From Thalassoglobus polymorphus (GTDB taxonomy: Bacteria > Planctomycetota > Planctomycetia > Planctomycetales > Planctomycetaceae): 64,000 nt of DNA. Within the stretch, counting starts at the first letter, position 1. Every line of letters starts with the position of its first letter. Under the pieces are notes generated by a model that was not told where the DNA came from, made no database searches, and was given only the letters and a program-made list of their open reading frames with translations. Location: assembly GCF_007744255.1 (NCBI RefSeq), contig NZ_CP036267.1, positions 4,320,001-4,384,000 of the forward strand. Direction: 5' to 3'. Positions 40,900 through 50,668 of this stretch are shown here, piece after piece. Made by a program: the position numbers and the translations under genes.

Positions 40900-43272
40900 G
40901 TGGCCGCAGGGAATGGAGCCACCGCCGAATCAAACGGAAACGGCGATGCTGATCAATTACAGTTTGTATCCATCAGCGACGAAACACGTCGTCGATATCT
41001 GAACTATGCGATGTCGGTCATCATGTCGCGCGCGCTCCCCGATGTGCGAGATGGTCTCAAGCCGGTGCAGCGGCGAATTTTGTACGTCATGTACAACGAG
41101 TTGCGACTGACTCCGGATGCGAAATTCGTCAAGAGTTCACGAATTGTGGGTGACACGATCGGAAAGTTTCACCCACATGGTGATCAGGCGATTTACGACG
41201 CGTTGGTGAGACTTGCGCAAGACTTTACCTACCGGGAACCCCTTGTGCATGGGCAAGGAAACTTCGGAAATGTGATGGGGTTGCCTGCGGCGGCATCTCG
41301 ATACACCGAAGCGAAACTGATGCCGATCGCTGAACAGTTGATGTCGGAATTGCGGTACGACACCGTCGAAATGCGTCCGACATACGATGCCTCGCGTACT
41401 GAGCCGGTTGTATTGCCGTCGCAATATCCAAACCTGTTGGTGAACGGCACGCAGGGAATCGCTGTCGGGATGGCGACGAATATTCCGACACACAACCTGA
41501 GTGAAGTGATCAAGGCAGCTACGTATTTAATCGACCATCCCGACGCGACGGTTGCTCGACTGCGAAGGTATATCAAAGGTCCTGATTTCCCACTTGGTGG
41601 GCGAATTGTGACCGATGCAAAAGAGCTTAAAGCGATTTACAGCGAAGGTCGCGGAAGCATCAAGGTCCGTGCGGAATGGAGGTTTGATAAAGAGAAGCGA
41701 AAGGAAGTGAAAAACCGGCTGGTGATTTTCTCGATCCCCTATGGAGTTGAAACAGGCGGTCTCGTCAACTCGCTGGGCGATATTCGCGACTCCCGAAAAC
41801 TTCCACAACTTGTCGAAGTTGCTGACGAATCGGATGGCGAACAAGGTTTGCGAATCGTTCTGCATATCAAGAACGGCATCGACCCAGAAACCGTGATGTC
41901 TTATCTCTACAAGCATACTCGGCTGGAAGAAAACTTTGCGTATAACGCAACGTGTCTCGTCCCGGATGAGCATGGCGCGCTGCTTCCCCAACGTTGCTCT
42001 CTGCTGGAATTGCTGCAGCATTTTCTCGATTTCCGCTTCGACACGGTTCGCAAGCGTTTCGAGTATTTGCTCGCTCAACTGGAAAAACGAATTCACATCC
42101 TCAACGGATTTGTCATCGTTTTCGACGGACTGGAAAAAGCTCTTAAAATCATCCGCAAAAGTTCTGGAAAACAGGACGCTTGCCAAAAACTGATCAAAGA
42201 GTTTCCGCTTGATGAAGAGCAAGCGACCGCGATTCTCGAACTTCAGTTGTATCGTATTTCTTCGCTCGAAATTGGCCGCATTCGCGAAGAGCTCGAAGAG
42301 AAAGAAACTGAAGCAAATCGAATTCGTAAAATTCTTGGATCAAACAAACGGCTCTGGAAAGAAGTTCAGAACGAGCTGAATGAAATCGAGAAGAAATTCG
42401 GGAACAAACGCCGAACCGCGATTGGGTCTTCTGAAGAAATCAGCGAATTCGATCCGCAGGCGTACATCGTGCGAGAGAACACGAACATTGTCCTCACCGC
42501 GGAAGGTTGGATCCGGCGGCTTGGGAAAATCTCAAGCATTAAAAAATTGCGAGTGCGTGAAGGGGATGATGTGATCGGGGTCTATCCGACATCGACCTTA
42601 GAGCACATCATACTATTTTCCAGCGACGGAACGGCATACACCTTGCCAGCAGACCAGATCCCCCCCTCGACCGGTTACGGAGAACCACTCGCCAAGCACA
42701 TCAAGCAGAGCGATGGATCGGCGATCATCACCGCACTCTCAACCGATTCAAGATTTACTCCCGAAGACATCGAATACAAAGACTATCCTCCTGAACCGTA
42801 TCTCTTTATCGCCACTGCGCAAGGACAGGTGATGCGGTTATCGCTCTCCGCATTCAGGACAGCTTCGACAAAAAATGGACGGAAGTATTGTCGACTCGCC
42901 AAAGGAGATCGCGTCATTCATGTTGAGATCATGGGAGAAGAGGACACCGTCTTCCTGATTTCGAAAGCTGCTCGGTTAATCCACTTTTCGGTCGCAGATG
43001 TACCGATCCTCAATGGTGCAGGGAAGGGCGTGCGGGGCCTGAAGCTCTCTGATCCAGATGACGAAGTCTTAGCTGCGAAGCGATTAACTCGTCCGGGAGA
43101 TGTCCTTAAAGTCATCAATGAGAACGGTAAAGAGCTCAGTTTCGGTCAACTGAAGTACACCGTGACCGGCCGTGGCGGAAAGGGTGTCAAAACCAGTCAA
43201 CGGACTGGAATCCAGGAAGTCGTTCGACCAGAAATCGAACTCGTCGACTGGTCAGAGATTGACGACAATTAA
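40900..43272 (+). CDS. Type IIA topoisomerase A subunit (GyrA/ParC family)
   Basis: The 790-residue protein has the GyrA/ParC breakage-reunion domain: VIMSRALPDVRDGLKPVQRR, KSSRIVGDTIGKFHPHGD (quinolone-pocket region) and the catalytic Tyr 135 in AASRYTEAKL. The C-terminal 300 residues form a six-bladed propeller, with GRGGKGVKT close to the GyrA-box. The length is between typical ParC and GyrA, so gyrase versus topoisomerase IV cannot be decided here. It starts with a GTG preceded by AAGGAG. No B subunit gene is adjacent. Confidence 0.9.
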   Translation: MAAGNGATAESNGNGDADQLQFVSISDETRRRYLNYAMSVIMSRALPDVRDGLKPVQRRILYVMYNELRLTPDAKFVKSSRIVGDTIGKFHPHGDQAIYDALVRLAQDFTYREPLVHGQGNFGNVMGLPAAASRYTEAKLMPIAEQLMSELRYDTVEMRPTYDASRTEPVVLPSQYPNLLVNGTQGIAVGMATNIPTHNLSEVIKAATYLIDHPDATVARLRRYIKGPDFPLGGRIVTDAKELKAIYSEGRGSIKVRAEWRFDKEKRKEVKNRLVIFSIPYGVETGGLVNSLGDIRDSRKLPQLVEVADESDGEQGLRIVLHIKNGIDPETVMSYLYKHTRLEENFAYNATCLVPDEHGALLPQRCSLLELLQHFLDFRFDTVRKRFEYLLAQLEKRIHILNGFVIVFDGLEKALKIIRKSSGKQDACQKLIKEFPLDEEQATAILELQLYRISSLEIGRIREELEEKETEANRIRKILGSNKRLWKEVQNELNEIEKKFGNKRRTAIGSSEEISEFDPQAYIVRENTNIVLTAEGWIRRLGKISSIKKLRVREGDDVIGVYPTSTLEHIILFSSDGTAYTLPADQIPPSTGYGEPLAKHIKQSDGSAIITALSTDSRFTPEDIEYKDYPPEPYLFIATAQGQVMRLSLSAFRTASTKNGRKYCRLAKGDRVIHVEIMGEEDTVFLISKAARLIHFSVADVPILNGAGKGVRGLKLSDPDDEVLAAKRLTRPGDVLKVINENGKELSFGQLKYTVTGRGGKGVKTSQRTGIQEVVRPEIELVDWSEIDDN

Positions 43273-43541
43273 GAAACCTGAAAATTTCACATCTATTGAG
43301 GTCAATGCGAGTTGCTCTCTCGTTCGCCCGGGAACAACGAGTTACGTCAAAAAAATACCGCCTGTTCACACAGCAGGTAACGAATAAAATACAGGAATGC
43401 TGCTCCAGTACCGCCACATCAATCATCTCTGTCCTGAAAAAGACAATTCGATTCCGCGACTGGTACTCACCCCAATGCCACTTTACACTTTGATTTCAAA
43501 TTTTTCTGAATCCTCATCCTCAACTCCTAGTCTCTAAGTTC

Positions 43542-43922
43542 ATGTTGCTGCAAATTCTCAAAGCGAAACTTCATATGGCAGCCGTCACTGAGACGGAACT
43601 GCATTACCATGGCAGCGTGACGATTGACCGCGACCTGATGGATGAGATCGGTTTCTTGCCGTACGAAAAAGTCATGATCTCCAATTGCGAGTCCGGGATT
43701 CGTGCTGAAAGCTATATTATCCCCGGAGCACGTGGGTCAAAGGTAATCAAGATGAACGGGGCATTGGCCCATCTTGCCAGTGTCCATGATCGCGTCATCC
43801 TGATGACGTTTGCGTCCTTAGAGCCAGAAGAAGTGGAGTCATTCGAGCCGCAGGTCGCGATTCTCGATGAGCACAACAACATCATCGATCGATTTTCCGG
43901 CCAAGTTACCGACGAGGGCTGA
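43542..43922 (+). CDS. panD: Aspartate 1-decarboxylase
   Basis: The pyruvoyl-forming motif is YHGSVTIDRDL, with the Gly24-Ser25 self-cleavage site in exactly the usual place. The 126-residue length and the helix LHMAAVTETELHYHG fit PanD. The enzyme makes beta-alanine for pantothenate and CoA. It is self-processed. No panB/panC is in the window. Confidence 0.95.
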   Translation: MLLQILKAKLHMAAVTETELHYHGSVTIDRDLMDEIGFLPYEKVMISNCESGIRAESYIIPGARGSKVIKMNGALAHLASVHDRVILMTFASLEPEEVESFEPQVAILDEHNNIIDRFSGQVTDEG

Positions 43923-43981
43923 GCCCTTTCACCTCATGGCATCTCCTGGAAAACTTGAGAACTGTCGGAAAACTCCTGGAT

Positions 43982-44085
43982 CTGTAGCATTTTTCGAATC
44001 GGTGTTCGCGTTCTGCCTCGTGGTCTATAATCAGACTCTTGATGAAAGACGTTCTGTACGGCCACGGAAATACAAAAATGTTCGA
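43982..44085 (+). repeat. CTAG-family intergenic element, copy 6
   Basis: AGCATTTTTCGAATCGGTG and GTTCTGCCTCGTGGTC match the consensus left half. The right half (GACGTTCTGTACGG, GTTCGAG) is recognisable. The outer CTAG ends have decayed. Confidence 0.75.
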
Positions 44086-44105
44086 GACAATTGGTGACTC
44101 TTCAA

Positions 44106-44456
44106 ATGGCATTCAATAAAACACTCGCTGTCACCGATGAGTCCAATCTGAGCAAGGCTCTCGAAGAAGAGTTGCGAACCTTCGTTGCGGTGATGGACGT
44201 GCGGCGTCTCACTCGCTGCGGCGGGCATGCTTCTGACCCCGAACTCCACTCTTTCCAGCAAGCTGTCATTGGTGAGAAGGGTGAAGTGAACGTGGAAATT
44301 ACAATTCAGTTCAACGATGGCGCAGCCCTTGATTGTTCCGGGCAATGTGGCGGCGAGGTTGTACAGCGAACAGAAAAGCTACTGGTTACAATCAATCGTC
44401 AGACTGGAAATGCTCGTTGGGAAACGACGGATCGCGTCATCAGCAGCGAAGATTGA
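44106..44456 (+). CDS. Small unknown protein
   Basis: The 116-residue protein has RRLTRCGGHASDPELH (Cys) and a later DCSGQCGGEVVQ pair of Cys, so a metal site is possible. A C-terminal strand reads LLVTINRQTGNARWET. I do not recognise it. No Shine-Dalgarno sequence is visible before the ATG at 44106, and a repeat element ends 20 bases upstream. The start may be off. Confidence 0.5.
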   Translation: MAFNKTLAVTDESNLSKALEEELRTFVAVMDVRRLTRCGGHASDPELHSFQQAVIGEKGEVNVEITIQFNDGAALDCSGQCGGEVVQRTEKLLVTINRQTGNARWETTDRVISSED

Positions 44457-44496
44457 GCTTGCAGGAATCCAGCAGCAAAGCTGGATCAAAGCCAAA

Positions 44497-45252
44497 TCAA
44501 ACGTGATTCAATCCAAAAACCTCTACTTCTACCCCTTCAGAATAGACAGCATGGTCTGGCTTGCGGCCAGGAAGCTCTAACGGGTGGAGTCCAAGAATCT
44601 CCTCGCTGTATTCCGAAAGTTCAGCCGTTTGGATTTGATACGGCGTGTGATGAACCTGCCCGCTTGCGAGTTGCCCCATCTTGAGCTCAGTGAACAGGAT
44701 GTATCGCTCGACGAGAAAGAAATCGAGAGTTCCCTCGACAGCTGCCGAGGCTGCCCCGGTTCCCCGATATCGAAAATAATGAGTTTGCTTTTTCGAATCA
44801 TTATAGCGGCGGCAGGAGTATTTAATCCAGTTCGCCGAATCTTCTGTGGCGGTCAGCTTTCCCCAGAAGTAAGGAAGTCTGAAGAAAGTTATCCCGAATC
44901 GGGCAGCGAGCCAACGGTTCGCATCGAGTGAAAGAAACCAAACGCCGGGGAGACCGTTTTCATCGTATGCATAAGTTCGAACGTTCAGCTCCAGAAAGTT
45001 CGAAACATAAGGAACAACTGGAGACCAAACAGGTCGAATGCTTCTCATATAAAATGGAACAACACCGACCCAGGCAGAGTCCTGATACGTATCAACCGTT
45101 AAGCCGGGAGGAAGCAACTTCTGTATTTCGGCGGGATCAAAACGCCAATGAAGAAAGAGCAACTTCTGCCACGTCTGAAACATGACCGGCTTCTCATCTG
45201 GTCTTCGTTGCAACTGCTTGCGTTGTTCAAAGCTCGGTTGTACGACGGTCAT
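44497..45252 (-). CDS. DUF2071 (YqjF-like) protein
   Basis: The 251-residue protein matches YqjF/DUF2071: MFQTWQKLLFLHWRFDPAEIQKLLPPGLTVDTY, LELNVRTYAYDENGLPGVWFLSLDANRWLAARFG, YFWGKLTA and a beta-rich C-terminal half with HHTPYQIQTAEL. The family is widespread, with no firm function known to me. It is cytoplasmic. It converges on the small gene at 44106 with a 40-base gap. Confidence 0.85.
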   Translation of the reverse strand: MTVVQPSFEQRKQLQRRPDEKPVMFQTWQKLLFLHWRFDPAEIQKLLPPGLTVDTYQDSAWVGVVPFYMRSIRPVWSPVVPYVSNFLELNVRTYAYDENGLPGVWFLSLDANRWLAARFGITFFRLPYFWGKLTATEDSANWIKYSCRRYNDSKKQTHYFRYRGTGAASAAVEGTLDFFLVERYILFTELKMGQLASGQVHHTPYQIQTAELSEYSEEILGLHPLELPGRKPDHAVYSEGVEVEVFGLNHV

Positions 45253-45782
45253 GTCAAAATGTCATGTCTGAATGTGCTTTGTGGTCAACAGTGGAACAGG
45301 TGAGGTCTGTTGCTTGTGACAGCGAGAAAGTTTCTCTACCGTTTTTCATAGAAGATCAGTTTGTCAATTGAATCCTATCCACGAGACAGACCGCGAATTC
45401 GACCTCAATAATGTTTGAGAATGATGATAGTTCGATAACCGAGATTCAGGTCACGAGTTCACAGGGATTTTTAGCTTCTCTTCAAAAATTTCACCCCGGT
45501 GATTCTCGCTTTGGTTGCCGTCAACGGAAAGTCGAGGCCAATAATTCCTGCATCACCGCAACCTACCAACTCTACGCAGCTTATCATTTCCTTGAGAAGC
45601 CTCAGCAACTTTAACGAGTCAATCAGATCGGTTTTCAGGAAATCGAACGTCCAGCGACGTTGACCATTCAACCCGATTTCAAAAAGTGTTATCACGAACA
45701 CCACGACGTTTGTGTCGAGTCATTCGGAGCGGAACCTACCGTGGCTGAATGGCTTTTCTTCTCGAGTCATATTGGAATTGTG
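45253..45782. other. Intergenic region with a weak repeat copy
   Basis: About 45361-45412 (CCACGAGACAGACCGCGAATTCGACC) weakly matches the reverse of the CTAG element family. The 5' part of the region should hold the DUF2071 promoter. No gene is seen. Confidence 0.45.
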
Positions 45783-47966
45783 ATGTCTCCTTCGTTACGG
45801 CTCATCTTCGCTGTCCATAATCATCAGCCGGTCGGCAATTTTGATGGTGTCTTTGAACAAGCGTGCCGGGAAGCCTACGAGCCGTTCTTGGATGTCATGG
45901 GCGAATTTCCTGACATCCCGGTAACAATGCACATTTCGGGAAGCCTGCTCGAATGGCTGCAGGTCAATCGAACTGAATATCTGGATCGGATCAAAGAGTT
46001 TGTCCGTCTGGGACAGTTGGAAATCCTAGGTGGTCCGTACTTCGAGCCGATTCTGGCATCCATTCCCAGCCGAGACCGCGTTGGACAAATACAAGCCTAC
46101 GTTCAGCACCTTGAACAGTTCTTCGATACGACCGTTCGCGGAATGTGGGTTCCAGAGCGAGTCTGGGAGCCATCCTTTACCAGCGACATTGTTGACGCAG
46201 GAGTCGAGTACACGATCCTTGACGATTCACACTTTCGCTGGGCAGGGTTTTCAGATGATAAGCTGCACGGGCACTACTTAACCGAGAACGAAGGCCGCTT
46301 ACTGAGCGTGTTTCCCGACGACGAAACATTGCGATACACCATCCCATGGTCAGACCCTGAAGATACTATTGATTATCTAAAAAATCTGGCTGAGCGATTT
46401 CCCGGAACGATCGCTTCCTTTGGGGATGATGGAGAAAAGTTCGGTTCCTGGCCGGGGACGCACTCTCACGTTTATGGTGAGAAGGATTGGCTGCGACGTT
46501 TCTTTTCCACTCTTCAGGAAAACTCAGAGTGGCTGCAAGTTGTCACGATGGGACAAGCCGTTGACTCCGTTGCACCTCTGGGAAAAGTCTATCTTCCAAA
46601 CGCCAGTTATCGGGAAATGACAGAATGGGCATTGCCGACTGAGCAACAGCCGATCTATCAGGAGGCCTTAAAGTCTCTGCAAGAGGGAGAGAACTGGGAA
46701 CAGACGAAACCTTTTTTCCGAGCGGGGCTTTGGCGAAACTTTCTTGTGAAGTACCCGGAAAGTAATGAGATGTATTGCCGGTCGCTGGAAGTCAGCGACC
46801 GTTTGGAGAAACTTTCTGCTGAGCTGAAAGATTCCGATTCACTCGCGACTCTGCAAGCTGCCCGCATGGAATTGTATCGCGGTCAGTGCAATTGTCCGTA
46901 TTGGCATGGTGCGTTTGGAGGGTTGTATTTGCCGCACTTGCGAAACGCGATCTATAAACATTTGATCGCGGCAGACTCTCTGGTTGAAACGCTTCAAGGT
47001 CGAAGTGGCCGCTGGGTAGATGTCTCTGTTCAGGATTATAATCTCGATGGACGCAAAGAAATCCGCTTGGCTGGTGATCGTTTCATTGCCTATTTCGCTC
47101 CTGCCCGGGGAGGGCATCTTTACGAGTTCGATGTTCGTGAGACGAAAACAAATCTGCTGAGCACCTTGAACCGGCGTCCTGAACCGTATCATCAAACGAT
47201 TATTGACTCAGCCGGCATCCATGATGAAGTCGACGATATTGATTTCAACACACACGATGGTCACCGATTCAAACAGGCGGATCTTGATAAACAAATCGCC
47301 TATGACCGCTGGCCGAGAAAAAGTCTGGTCGATCACTTCCTGCGTCCGGGGACGACATTTGAAGAATTCCAACACGGAAACGGAGAAATTGGCGACTTCC
47401 TTTTAGGAGTTTATGAGACCCGCACGCGCAAGTCTGCAAAACGTGTTGAGGTCGTCATGTCCCGCAAGGGACGGATTGGAGAGCATGTTGCAGAACTGCG
47501 AAAGACAATTGGTCTCGATACGAACAATTCGAGTCAAATTGAAATTCAATATGAACTGTCTGGATTACCTGTTGGAGAGGAGATTCACTTTGCTGTGGAG
47601 TTCAACTTTGCAGGGATGGCTGCCGGACAGCCGGACCGATATTTCTACGATTCACGTGGGCAACAGGTAGGCCCGCTGGAGTCGATACTGGAACTCCCTT
47701 CCGGCGATCGCATTGGATTGGCAGACGAGTGGCTGGGAATTGATGTCGGTCTTGAATTTTCGCACCCTGCCGAAATCTGGACTTTTCCGATTCAGACCGT
47801 CAGCCAAAGCGAAGGTGGCTTCGAACTTGTCCATCAGAGTAGCACGGTCGTCCCTTTCTGGAAATTTATCGTCGACAGCTCGCAATCATGGTCAGCTACG
47901 CTTCTGCTGAACGTTGACACGTCCGCTGCCTATGCCCGTTCCTTATCGACCCTGTCGATACACTAG
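45783..47966 (+). CDS. GH57 4-alpha-glucanotransferase/amylase
   Basis: The 727-residue enzyme has the GH57 motifs: HNHQP (residues 12-16), the nucleophile Glu 125 in MWVPERVWEPSF, and the acid/base Asp in SFGDDGEKFGSWPG (about 215). The spacing closely resembles that of archaeal 4-alpha-glucanotransferase (Glu about 123, Asp about 214, from memory). A C-terminal beta-sandwich of about 300 residues (DUF1926-like region) follows. It transfers or hydrolyses alpha-1,4-glucan, perhaps in glycogen turnover. ATG at 45783 is preferred over an in-frame start at 45660. Its TAG stop (47964-47966) is supplied by a repeat element. Confidence 0.9.
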   Translation: MSPSLRLIFAVHNHQPVGNFDGVFEQACREAYEPFLDVMGEFPDIPVTMHISGSLLEWLQVNRTEYLDRIKEFVRLGQLEILGGPYFEPILASIPSRDRVGQIQAYVQHLEQFFDTTVRGMWVPERVWEPSFTSDIVDAGVEYTILDDSHFRWAGFSDDKLHGHYLTENEGRLLSVFPDDETLRYTIPWSDPEDTIDYLKNLAERFPGTIASFGDDGEKFGSWPGTHSHVYGEKDWLRRFFSTLQENSEWLQVVTMGQAVDSVAPLGKVYLPNASYREMTEWALPTEQQPIYQEALKSLQEGENWEQTKPFFRAGLWRNFLVKYPESNEMYCRSLEVSDRLEKLSAELKDSDSLATLQAARMELYRGQCNCPYWHGAFGGLYLPHLRNAIYKHLIAADSLVETLQGRSGRWVDVSVQDYNLDGRKEIRLAGDRFIAYFAPARGGHLYEFDVRETKTNLLSTLNRRPEPYHQTIIDSAGIHDEVDDIDFNTHDGHRFKQADLDKQIAYDRWPRKSLVDHFLRPGTTFEEFQHGNGEIGDFLLGVYETRTRKSAKRVEVVMSRKGRIGEHVAELRKTIGLDTNNSSQIEIQYELSGLPVGEEIHFAVEFNFAGMAAGQPDRYFYDSRGQQVGPLESILELPSGDRIGLADEWLGIDVGLEFSHPAEIWTFPIQTVSQSEGGFELVHQSSTVVPFWKFIVDSSQSWSATLLLNVDTSAAYARSLSTLSIH

Positions 47967-48067
47967 AACAGTTCCAATGTTTCTCTTGTCGACGAAGTAC
48001 GTTTCCACAAGTCCAGACGCTGATGCCACGAGGCAAATCCTGCAAACCAATTCGAAAGATGCTCTAG
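47963..48067 (-). repeat. CTAG-ended intergenic element, copy 7
   Basis: A full 105-bp copy with CTAGAACA at the left and GATGCTCTAG at the right. The left CTAG provides the TAG stop of the GH57 gene. Confidence 0.85.
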
Positions 48068-48217
48068 AAGCATGTTTCATTTAGGTCTTCCTCAGTTTCC
48101 TGTTCAGCTCCCGGTGAGTCACCGAGGGCGACAGGGACCCCGGAAGCGTGTTTCACGGTCCTGAGAAACAAGAAAGTGTTCAGGAAGAGGCGGGTTGATG
48201 AAACCCTGTCAGCGCAT

Positions 48218-48254
48218 AAAAAACGCCACACAAATCCATGTGTGGCGTTTTTTG
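48218..48254. terminator. Bidirectional terminator
   Basis: AAAAACGCCACACA pairs with TGTGTGGCGTTTTT, with an A run on the left and a T run on the right. It ends the CTP gene transcript and possibly the GH57 transcript. Confidence 0.85.
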
Positions 48255-48320
48255 TTTTGAGTGCTCTGGACTCAGCTTCGTTCGGAAGTCGTCGACTTCA
48301 CTGGAATCATTCGGTCTCGA

Positions 48321-50417
48321 CTAATTTGAGACCGTCAAATTTCCTTTCAGAGCTGCAACATAGTCAAGGGCGATATTGATTGCTTCATTGTTGTAGAAGT
48401 TTTCAGGGAAGATTGGATCTTCTGCATCGGGATCTTTTTCTTCTTCCTCTTCGTCAATCTTGTCCTCTTTGTTGGCTTTCTCGTCTTCCTCTCGCTCTTT
48501 TCGAACAGTCTCGGCGTTCAGAGAAATTTTCGTACGAGTCTTGCGTTCCAGGTAGCGGGAAACGGCTCGTTCAATTCGTTGGAAGTCTTTGTCCTGACTC
48601 ACTCGTGTTTCACTGTTCTTTTGCAACGCTGAAACCACTTGAGGATTGACGCTTGAAACTTGTGAGTACTTTGCCGAACGAATTTTATCGAAAGGTAAAG
48701 CATTGTCGAGGAATGATTCTCCCAAGTCCCAATGATCAATGAGCGAAGGCAAAACGATGTCCGAGCGAACTCCTCGGTTTTGTGTACTATCACCTTGGAC
48801 TCGGTAGAACTGTTGGATCGTCAGTTTCAGTTTTCCACGATCACTTGGTGTAATGAGCCGGAATGGCTGACGTGGAGAGACGTCCATGAGATTCTGAACA
48901 GTCCCTTTTCCGTGAGTGGTGGTATCACCGATGATGATCCCGCGACGGTAATCTTTGATCACACCAGCGAAAATTTCAGAGGCCGAAGCAGAGAGACGAT
49001 TACAAATGACCACGAGAGGTCCGTTGTACATCACGCCCGATTCTTCATCATTCAGAATGCGAACGTATCCACTCGGCTCTTTCACTTGGACAACGGGTCC
49101 ACGATCAATAAATTGACCAGAAATTTCAACAGCTTCGGTCAGTGCTCCACCACCATTGTTTCGCAAGTCAATAATCACAACATCGACTTGCTCACGGGCG
49201 AATTGTCCGAGGACTTTCGCAACGTCAGCTCCTGCACTCTTAAAGTTCGCAGCTCCACCTGAGGCTCCTGCGAAATCACGGTAGAAGGATGGCAGGCTGA
49301 TGACACCAACTCGACCGGGGCGACCGACACGGTCAGCTGCCTCGATGATTTCGCCTTTGACTTCTGATTCTTTGAGTTCAATTTTCTTGCGAGTCAGTTG
49401 GATGATTTTGATTTTGCCATCTTTATCCGACTTCACCTGCAAGCGAACAATCGTTCCGCGAGGTCCGCGGATCATGCGAACGACTTCACTGAGTTTCATC
49501 TCGTAGATGTCTACAATTTCGCCTTCCGCTTGCCCGACACCGATGATTTTGTCTTTCACTTTCAACCGACCATCATCGGAAGCAGCACCACCGGGGACAA
49601 TGGAAGCCACAACCGTGTAGCCGTCGTCTCCTCGCAGAGCGGCTCCGATACCATCGAGGCTCAGACGCATTTGAATCTCGAAGTCTTCCCAACTTTGCGG
49701 AGACATATACGACGAGTGTGGATCAAACACGCTGGCCAATGCGGTTAAATACATTTCCAATTGTTCGCCGGTTCCGTATTGGTTCACAGTCAGTAGCGTA
49801 TTTCGATACCGTTTGTGGAGGCGTACTCTCGGATCGATATCGTCTGCTTCGTCTTTCTCTGCCTCTGGATCTTTGGCAGCCTCTTCTGCGTTCAACTTAA
49901 ACAGAAGGAGGTCATGTTTGACACGACGGCGCCAACGGTCATCGAGCTCTTCTGTCGATTTCGCCCAGGTCACCTTTTTCGGGTCGGTTTCTAATTCCTC
50001 GTCGATTGTGAAATCATGCTCTTTCTCAACCCACTCATTGGCGACACCCATTTGACGAGTCAGACGCTCTTTGTAGACCTCGAACAATTTGTACGCAAAC
50101 GCGACATTTCCCTCTTTGAGTTCATCATCGAGTTGAGTTCGGTATTTCTGGAATTCCTGAATATCTGAATCCAGGAAGTAGAGCTTCTGTGGGTCGAGGT
50201 CTTTGATAAAGCTATCGAGTAATGCTCCCGAAACTTCATCATCGATTGATCGTCGAGAAAGGTGAAACTGTGGGATGATTTTAGAAACTAGAACCGCCGT
50301 TTCCCCATCAGCTGCGTCAGCGGACGAAAGCCTTTGAGCAAAAAAAGTGGTCAGTCCAAGAACTAACATTCCGGCAGCGGTGAAGCGTCTGATCCGCGAG
50401 AGATTCAGTAAAGACAT
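48321..50417 (-). CDS. C-terminal processing protease (Prc/CtpA, S41)
   Basis: The 698-residue protein has a signal peptide (MSLLNLSRIRRFTAAGMLVLGLTTFFAQ) and helical N-terminal part. A PDZ domain (about 240-330) has GIGAALRGDDGYTVVASIVPGGAA. The S41 domain has VVIDLRNNGGGALTEAVEISG and the catalytic Ser-Lys region ICNRLSASASEIFAGVIKDYRRG. The last 110 residues are acidic. It is exported and degrades or trims proteins by recognising C-termini, as Tsp/Prc do. ATG at 50417 is preferred for the signal peptide. The 5' leader holds a strong hairpin (50464-50506). Confidence 0.9.
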   Translation of the reverse strand: MSLLNLSRIRRFTAAGMLVLGLTTFFAQRLSSADAADGETAVLVSKIIPQFHLSRRSIDDEVSGALLDSFIKDLDPQKLYFLDSDIQEFQKYRTQLDDELKEGNVAFAYKLFEVYKERLTRQMGVANEWVEKEHDFTIDEELETDPKKVTWAKSTEELDDRWRRRVKHDLLLFKLNAEEAAKDPEAEKDEADDIDPRVRLHKRYRNTLLTVNQYGTGEQLEMYLTALASVFDPHSSYMSPQSWEDFEIQMRLSLDGIGAALRGDDGYTVVASIVPGGAASDDGRLKVKDKIIGVGQAEGEIVDIYEMKLSEVVRMIRGPRGTIVRLQVKSDKDGKIKIIQLTRKKIELKESEVKGEIIEAADRVGRPGRVGVISLPSFYRDFAGASGGAANFKSAGADVAKVLGQFAREQVDVVIIDLRNNGGGALTEAVEISGQFIDRGPVVQVKEPSGYVRILNDEESGVMYNGPLVVICNRLSASASEIFAGVIKDYRRGIIIGDTTTHGKGTVQNLMDVSPRQPFRLITPSDRGKLKLTIQQFYRVQGDSTQNRGVRSDIVLPSLIDHWDLGESFLDNALPFDKIRSAKYSQVSSVNPQVVSALQKNSETRVSQDKDFQRIERAVSRYLERKTRTKISLNAETVRKEREEDEKANKEDKIDEEEEEKDPDAEDPIFPENFYNNEAINIALDYVAALKGNLTVSN

Positions 50418-50463
50418 AAGATTCGCCTGTAGAATTGCGACTATACCATCCTTGGGTGAAAAA

Positions 50464-50506
50464 TTTCTCATTCTGCCTCGCGGCAGAATCTGTAAAGAAT
50501 GAGAAA
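50464..50506 (-). promoter_or_regulatory. Structured hairpin in the CTP leader
   Basis: On the minus strand GATTCTGCC-GCGA-GGCAGAATG gives an eight-pair stem with a GNRA tetraloop. An outer CTCATTC/GAATGAG arm extends it with a bulge, and ATTTTTC follows. It could be an attenuator, a terminator of the upstream GTPase gene or a leader element. It lies 47-89 bases before the CTP start. Confidence 0.6.
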
Positions 50507-50668
50507 ATCTCACCCGCTGGTTCGATAAGATCATTGCAAGTTATGCGGTCCGTCCATAGATCACATCACCGAAATGCTATCCCATCAGGCGATTCACAGC
50601 AAGACGCGGTTTTTCAGGAATTGAGAAATCGGGTGTTTTTGCGAGATTTGGTGATTCACAGAATTTGA

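Noticed and set aside
40900-43272. Calling the topoisomerase subunit firmly GyrA
   Set aside because: A GyrA-box-like GRGGKG is present, but length and the missing neighbour B subunit leave topoisomerase IV possible.
45783-47966. A GH13 alpha-amylase
   Set aside because: The motifs HNHQP, PERVWEP and GDDGEKFG are those of GH57, and no GH13 motifs were found.
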